Assembly (NCBI GenBank): GCA_045647865.1
Contig: JAZRMW010000020.1
Location: 38,399-102,398 of the forward strand
DNA: 64,000 nt
Source: Phocaeicola_A sp045647865
GTDB lineage: Bacteria; Bacteroidota; Bacteroidia; Bacteroidales; Bacteroidaceae
Reading direction: 5' to 3'
Part shown: one piece after another, positions 60,431-64,000 of the stretch
How positions within the stretch are numbered: the first letter of the stretch is position 1
Layout: each line of letters starts with the position of its first letter
Translations under genes and position numbers: made by a program
The notes under the pieces: model-generated
Told to the model about the DNA's origin: nothing
Database searches by the model: none
What the model saw: the letters and a program-made list of their open reading frames with translations, nothing else

Positions 60431-61468
60431 ATGAGTTATCTGATAAAACCTACAAACTATAGTCCTTTGCTTGATTTGAAACAAACGGAGCAGGGCATTA
60501 AATTAATAAAGGAGTTCTTTCAGCAGAATCTTTCCACAGAACTGCGTTTGCGGCGTGTTACAGCCCCGCTTTTCGTTCTTCAGGGAATGGGTATCAATGA
60601 TGATCTTAGTGGAGTTGAGCGTGCTGTAAGTTTTCCAATCAAGGATTTGGCAGATGCACGTGCTGAGGTCGTGCATTCATTGGCAAAGTGGAAACGGTTG
60701 ACACTGGCAGACTACCAGATAGAGCCGGGATACGGTATCTATACGGATATGAATGCCATCCGTGCTGATGAGAAGTTGGGTAACTTACATTCTCTTTATG
60801 TCGATCAGTGGGATTGGGAGCGTGTCATAACAGCTGAAGACCGCACAGTCGGGTTCCTTAAGAATATTGTTGAGCGCATCTATTCGGCCATGTTGCGTAC
60901 CGAATTTATGGTTTGTGAGACATATCCACAAATAACACCCTTCCTTCCTGAAAAAATATTCTTCATCCATTCAGAGGAGTTACGTCAGCTTTATCCGGAG
61001 TTGACCGCCAAAGAACGTGAAGATCGTATTACCCGTGAGCACGGGGCTGTATTCATTATAGGTATCGGTGGCAAGTTGGCTGATGGGAATCCTCATGACC
61101 TGCGTGCCCCGGACTACGACGACTATTCTACCATGGGTGAGAATGGATTGCCCGGTCTCAATGGTGACTTGCTTATTTGGGATAGTGTCATAGACCGTGC
61201 GGTGGAACTCTCTTCTATGGGTATCCGTGTAGATCGGGAAGCGCTTTTGCACCAATTGGAAATTTCAGGAAAGGAGGAACGGAAGGAACTCTATTTCCAT
61301 CGTCGTCTGCTGGATGGAACATTGCCTCTCAGTATCGGTGGAGGTATTGGGCAGAGTCGTCTTTGTATGGTCTATTTGCGTAAGGCACATATTGGTGAGA
61401 TTCAGGCCAGTATATGGCCGGATGAAATGCGGGCAGAGTGTGCACAGCATGGAATGCCTTTGATATAA
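60431..61468 (+). CDS. asnA: Aspartate--ammonia ligase (asparagine synthetase A)
   Basis: A 345-residue class II synthetase-like enzyme making asparagine from aspartate, ammonia and ATP. It is recognisable throughout: RVTAPLFVLQGMGINDDLSGVERAV, EVVHSLAKWKR, GIYTDMNAIRADE, HSLYVDQWDWE, and GGGIGQSRLCMVYL near the end (motif 3 Arg). Length is close to the E. coli enzyme (330). Confidence 0.97.
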   Translation: MSYLIKPTNYSPLLDLKQTEQGIKLIKEFFQQNLSTELRLRRVTAPLFVLQGMGINDDLSGVERAVSFPIKDLADARAEVVHSLAKWKRLTLADYQIEPGYGIYTDMNAIRADEKLGNLHSLYVDQWDWERVITAEDRTVGFLKNIVERIYSAMLRTEFMVCETYPQITPFLPEKIFFIHSEELRQLYPELTAKEREDRITREHGAVFIIGIGGKLADGNPHDLRAPDYDDYSTMGENGLPGLNGDLLIWDSVIDRAVELSSMGIRVDREALLHQLEISGKEERKELYFHRRLLDGTLPLSIGGGIGQSRLCMVYLRKAHIGEIQASIWPDEMRAECAQHGMPLI

Positions 61469-61474
61469 GAATTA

Positions 61475-61538
61475 GTGATGAGCTACGAGTTACGAGCTAC
61501 AAGTTGTTAGTCAGTACTTATCACTCGTAGCTCATCAC
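61475..61538. repeat. Dispersed palindromic repeat (AGCTACGAG family), copy 5
   Basis: GTGATGAGCTACGAGT (61475-61490) pairs perfectly with ACTCGTAGCTCATCAC (61523-61538) around a 32-base loop that itself has more AGCTAC words. Extra CATCACT units and GCTTGTAACTCGTAC follow to 61566. It lies between asnA and ung. Confidence 0.88.
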
Positions 61539-61568
61539 TCATCACTCATCGCTTGTAACTCGTACATT

Positions 61569-62231
61569 ATGAACGTAAAGATTGAAGAAAGTTGGAAACG
61601 GCAGTTGGCTGTAGAATTTGAAAAGGACTATTTTGTACGCTTGACCCAGTTCGTTCGTCAGGAATATGCCCAAGGTGCAGTCTTTCCTCCTGGTCGTCTA
61701 ATCTTCAATGCGTTCGATCTTTGTCCATTTGATAAAGTAAAGGTTGTCATCATCGGACAAGATCCCTACCATGGTCCGGGGCAGGCACATGGACTCTGTT
61801 TTTCGGTGAATGATGGAGTGCCTTTTCCACCGTCATTGGTCAATATTTTCAAGGAGATTGAGAATGATTTGGGAACCCCTGTCCCTGCTTCCGGTAATTT
61901 GACTCGTTGGGCCAATCAAGGAGTCTTGTTGCTTAATGCTACACTTACGGTTCGTGCCCATCAGGCAGGGAGCCATCAACGTCAAGGATGGGAAGAGTTT
62001 ACGGATGCAGCCATTCGTACCCTTGCCTCCGAGCGCGAAGGATTGGTTTTTATCTTGTGGGGGGCTTATGCTCAAAAGAAAGGGGCTTTCATCGACCGTT
62101 CGCGTCATTTGGTACTTTCTTCAGCCCATCCATCGCCTCTTTCTGCATGGCATGGTTTCTTTGGGAACAAACATTTCAGTCGTACCAACGAATACCTTGT
62201 GTCACAGGGTAAAGAACCCATTGTTTGGTAA
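61569..62231 (+). CDS. ung: Uracil-DNA glycosylase (family 1)
   Basis: A 220-residue repair enzyme removing uracil from DNA. The water-activating loop GQDPYHGPGQAHGLCFS carries the catalytic Asp, and the leucine loop HPSPLSAWHGFFG carries the catalytic His. WANQGVLLLNATLTV is also typical. Length is normal for the family (about 220-230). Confidence 0.98.
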   Translation: MNVKIEESWKRQLAVEFEKDYFVRLTQFVRQEYAQGAVFPPGRLIFNAFDLCPFDKVKVVIIGQDPYHGPGQAHGLCFSVNDGVPFPPSLVNIFKEIENDLGTPVPASGNLTRWANQGVLLLNATLTVRAHQAGSHQRQGWEEFTDAAIRTLASEREGLVFILWGAYAQKKGAFIDRSRHLVLSSAHPSPLSAWHGFFGNKHFSRTNEYLVSQGKEPIVW

Positions 62232-62511
62232 GAGAAAGTTTGCGGACGGTTGAACTTTGAATCTTCGGAGACACAGAGTTGCTTTTAAACGGTTGGAAGA
62301 TTACTAATCTTCAGGTTGTAAGAATGCATTCTTTCGCCCTGAAGAATGCAATGTTTTAAGGGAGGTTCTATAAATTAGCTTGTGAGGATTTGCTTCGGAT
62401 TTTTGAGGATTTTTCTTCTCTAAAAAATCAGTTCCAAATGGCCTTTGAACCTTAAACTTTGACCTTGTTTGCAGAGCAATGCCTTCTGTGTCTGCAACTA
62501 TAGTAAAGATT

Positions 62512-62547
62512 CCGTCCCCTCGTTACAAGCACGAAGGGACGGATTTT
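62512..62547 (+). terminator. Strong hairpin in the ung downstream gap
   Basis: CCGTCCCCTCGT (62512-62523) pairs with ACGAAGGGACGG (62531-62542), one mismatch, followed by ATTTTG. Likely terminator. The 62232-62613 gap is otherwise non-coding: it holds this hairpin, the short repeats at 62546 and half of an AGCTACGAG-type palindrome at 62596-62620. Confidence 0.6.
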
Positions 62548-62593
62548 GAACATTGAACTTTAAACCTTGAACTTTAAACTTTAAACTTTAAAC
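62546..62593. repeat. Tandem short repeats of (G)AACTTTAAAC
   Basis: Units TTGAAC, TTGAACTTTAAACC, TTGAACTTTAAAC, TTTAAAC and TTTAAACC follow each other. Related single words (TTTGAACC, TTAAACTTTGACC) appear at 62446-62464. Confidence 0.75.
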
Positions 62594-62613
62594 CACTCGT
62601 AGCTTGTAGCTCA

Positions 62614-64000
62614 TCACTCCTCACTTACTCTCACTTTCCCGCTCTCCCGTCGTCCGTCAGGATACGTCACGATGTAGAGATACATAGCAGGCGCTTCTCC
62701 TACCTTCACCTTTGCCTTTCCATCCACAAATTGGGCTTCGCCCACCTTGATGGCATCCATGGTATAGACCTCCAGCTTCACGGCATCGGGGGCGGTGCAG
62801 TGGAGGGAAGAGGAGGTGGTGTGGATTTGTAAATCCTGTCTTGTTAGGTCTTTAATCTGTTTGGGGTTCACTACCGTGAATGTGTATGTGAATGTTGTGT
62901 CGATATTTGTCGGAGCACTGCCATTGAGACCGCGAATGTTGTGATGTAAAGTATAATCACCCTCTTTCAGTTTTCCCAATGTCAGAGTTTTTGTTTGGTT
63001 GAATGTTGCAATACCAGGCCAATATCTATTATATGTTCCACTGGTATAGATTGTATTTCCGATTATACTGTCCACTTGTTGTTTGTAGGTGTCATTCCCT
63101 AAGAAAATTCCCAATTCAATGGCAAACTCAACTTTGTCATCTGTAGAAGGATTTTCTGGAGTTGGATAACCTTTAGTGACATTTGGTGTATAAGGATATT
63201 TACTTTCAACCTCTTTTCTATAGATACATCCATTGTTAGAGACAACGCTTTGCAATTCATCTTTACTTCCTGTTCTCATGATGGAATTATCATAAATTCC
63301 CATCTCAAGAGAACCAATACCCTCTATCCATTTGTCTCGAGCAAGAATGATTTCTGAATCAGAATGCCAAACTCCCATAGAAAGGCATTTCCGTGAAACC
63401 CCGTCATTCAAGACAATGGTACTGACTTCTGTCACTGCCAATACCTCATATTTGTCAATATGGAAAGTGTCTCCTACTTGCAATCCAAAGTCGAACATTT
63501 TCTTACTATTCCGATAGAAAACCTCTCCTTTTTGATAGCAATATTCGAAGGATTCACGTTCCTCTCCATATTCATTTATGGTCTTGCAATGAAGCTTTTT
63601 GCGTGTTTCTCCATTTACAATCGTATCTCCTTCAATTCTCGTCTTATGGATAATTAGTGGAGCATATGGATACACAACTTGGCTGTGCAATGTCCATTCC
63701 TTTCCTTCTTCAATAAGCGGAATAGTTTGCTTTTCACTCCTCGTCACCGCCTTTGCCATCACCATATATTGTTTGTACAAGGGAACATCGTTCTGTTCGG
63801 CCAGCGTCACTTTGTAGTAGTCCTCGGTGAATCCGGGGATGCGGATATCCACGTTGTGCAGAATCATGTCCGTGCTCTCGGGGTCCATGTCAAAGCGTTG
63901 CAGGTGTACCGAGTCACCGATGATTTGGCAATGGATATAGTGTTTGCCGTATCCGCGAGCCATCAGTGTACCTTTGATGCACAGGTACTCCCCTTCGATA
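62614..64000 (-). CDS. Secreted protein with T9SS-like C-terminal domain, 5' end outside the window
   Basis: At least 462 codons, open to the right-hand edge: codons upstream of the Met at 63963 continue without a stop (EGEYLCIKGTL before MARGYGKHY), so the start is beyond 64000. The body is beta-rich (GFTEDYYKVTLAEQNDVPLY, then FEYCYQKGEVFYRNSKKMF) and unrecognised. The last 70 residues (AVKLEVYTMDAIKVGEAQFVDG ... MYLYIVTYPDGRRESGKVRV) resemble a T9SS type A sorting domain, like the end of the 1081-residue protein at 35073. Confidence 0.7.
   Translation of the reverse strand, partial: IEGEYLCIKGTLMARGYGKHYIHCQIIGDSVHLQRFDMDPESTDMILHNVDIRIPGFTEDYYKVTLAEQNDVPLYKQYMVMAKAVTRSEKQTIPLIEEGKEWTLHSQVVYPYAPLIIHKTRIEGDTIVNGETRKKLHCKTINEYGEERESFEYCYQKGEVFYRNSKKMFDFGLQVGDTFHIDKYEVLAVTEVSTIVLNDGVSRKCLSMGVWHSDSEIILARDKWIEGIGSLEMGIYDNSIMRTGSKDELQSVVSNNGCIYRKEVESKYPYTPNVTKGYPTPENPSTDDKVEFAIELGIFLGNDTYKQQVDSIIGNTIYTSGTYNRYWPGIATFNQTKTLTLGKLKEGDYTLHHNIRGLNGSAPTNIDTTFTYTFTVVNPKQIKDLTRQDLQIHTTSSSLHCTAPDAVKLEVYTMDAIKVGEAQFVDGKAKVKVGEAPAMYLYIVTYPDGRRESGKVRVSEE

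Noticed and set aside
1..64000. CRISPR arrays, insertion sequences, prophage or conjugative element genes
   Set aside because: No regular spacer-repeat array, transposase, integrase or tra gene was seen. The only mobile-like features are the two palindromic repeat families.

Overview
The window comes from a member of the Bacteroidota, most likely order Bacteroidales (Bacteroides/Prevotella-like). Four things point there: promoters of the TAnnTTTG type sit in front of many genes; there is a type III glutamine synthetase; the lipoproteins belong to DUF4348 and DUF4369 families typical of this group; and at least one secreted protein ends in a type IX secretion (T9SS) sorting-like domain. A species cannot be named from the sequence alone.

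Layout. 1-816: 5' part of glnN (minus strand). 1160-17263: an exopolysaccharide/capsule locus in two convergent arms. The plus arm holds Wza-like export, Wzz-like chain length, an EpsG-like polymerase, four glycosyltransferases (one fused to an acyltransferase), a Wzx flippase, an acyltransferase and an SGNH hydrolase. The minus arm holds a Wzi-like barrel, a small lipoprotein, the initiating sugar-phosphate transferase and a DUF4886 lipoprotein. 17432-23353: housekeeping genes (pgk, nth, pheS, a DUF4348 lipoprotein, murB, a metallo-beta-lactamase-fold hydrolase).

23572-43839 is the most unusual part: fourteen tightly packed minus-strand genes that look like one 20-kb operon. In transcription order it encodes a double zinc-ribbon protein, a Ser/Thr kinase with an FHA domain, a membrane FHA/coiled-coil protein, a PP2C phosphatase, a tail-anchored Ser/Thr kinase, a 1081-residue repeat protein with a T9SS-like tail, an outer-membrane barrel, a zinc-ribbon membrane protein, a secreted unknown, a secreted SH3/von Willebrand A protein, an ABC ATPase and FtsX-like permease, a TPR-caspase, and a C10 cysteine peptidase. 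The inferred theme is phospho-signalling at the inner membrane linked to an envelope or surface machine and two proteases.

Upstream (43840-44940) lies a control region: two tandemly duplicated small HTH genes, a promoter/operator segment (TGGATAC half-sites) copied in front of both the second HTH gene and the kinase operon, and a pair of related rod-like structured elements in inverted orientation, one ending in an attenuator-like terminator before the first HTH gene.

45021-64000 returns to ordinary chromosome: an anchored unknown, a FadL-type barrel, ffh, two DUF4369 lipoproteins (one with a TlpA thioredoxin domain), folD, a CapA-family protein, tRNA-His, a B12-binding radical SAM protein, two small conserved genes, murF, folP-cdaA, asnA, ung and the 3' part of a secreted protein. 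Two families of dispersed palindromic intergenic repeats run through the window, one built on the word AGCTACGAG and one on 9-base units such as ATCCGCGTC.
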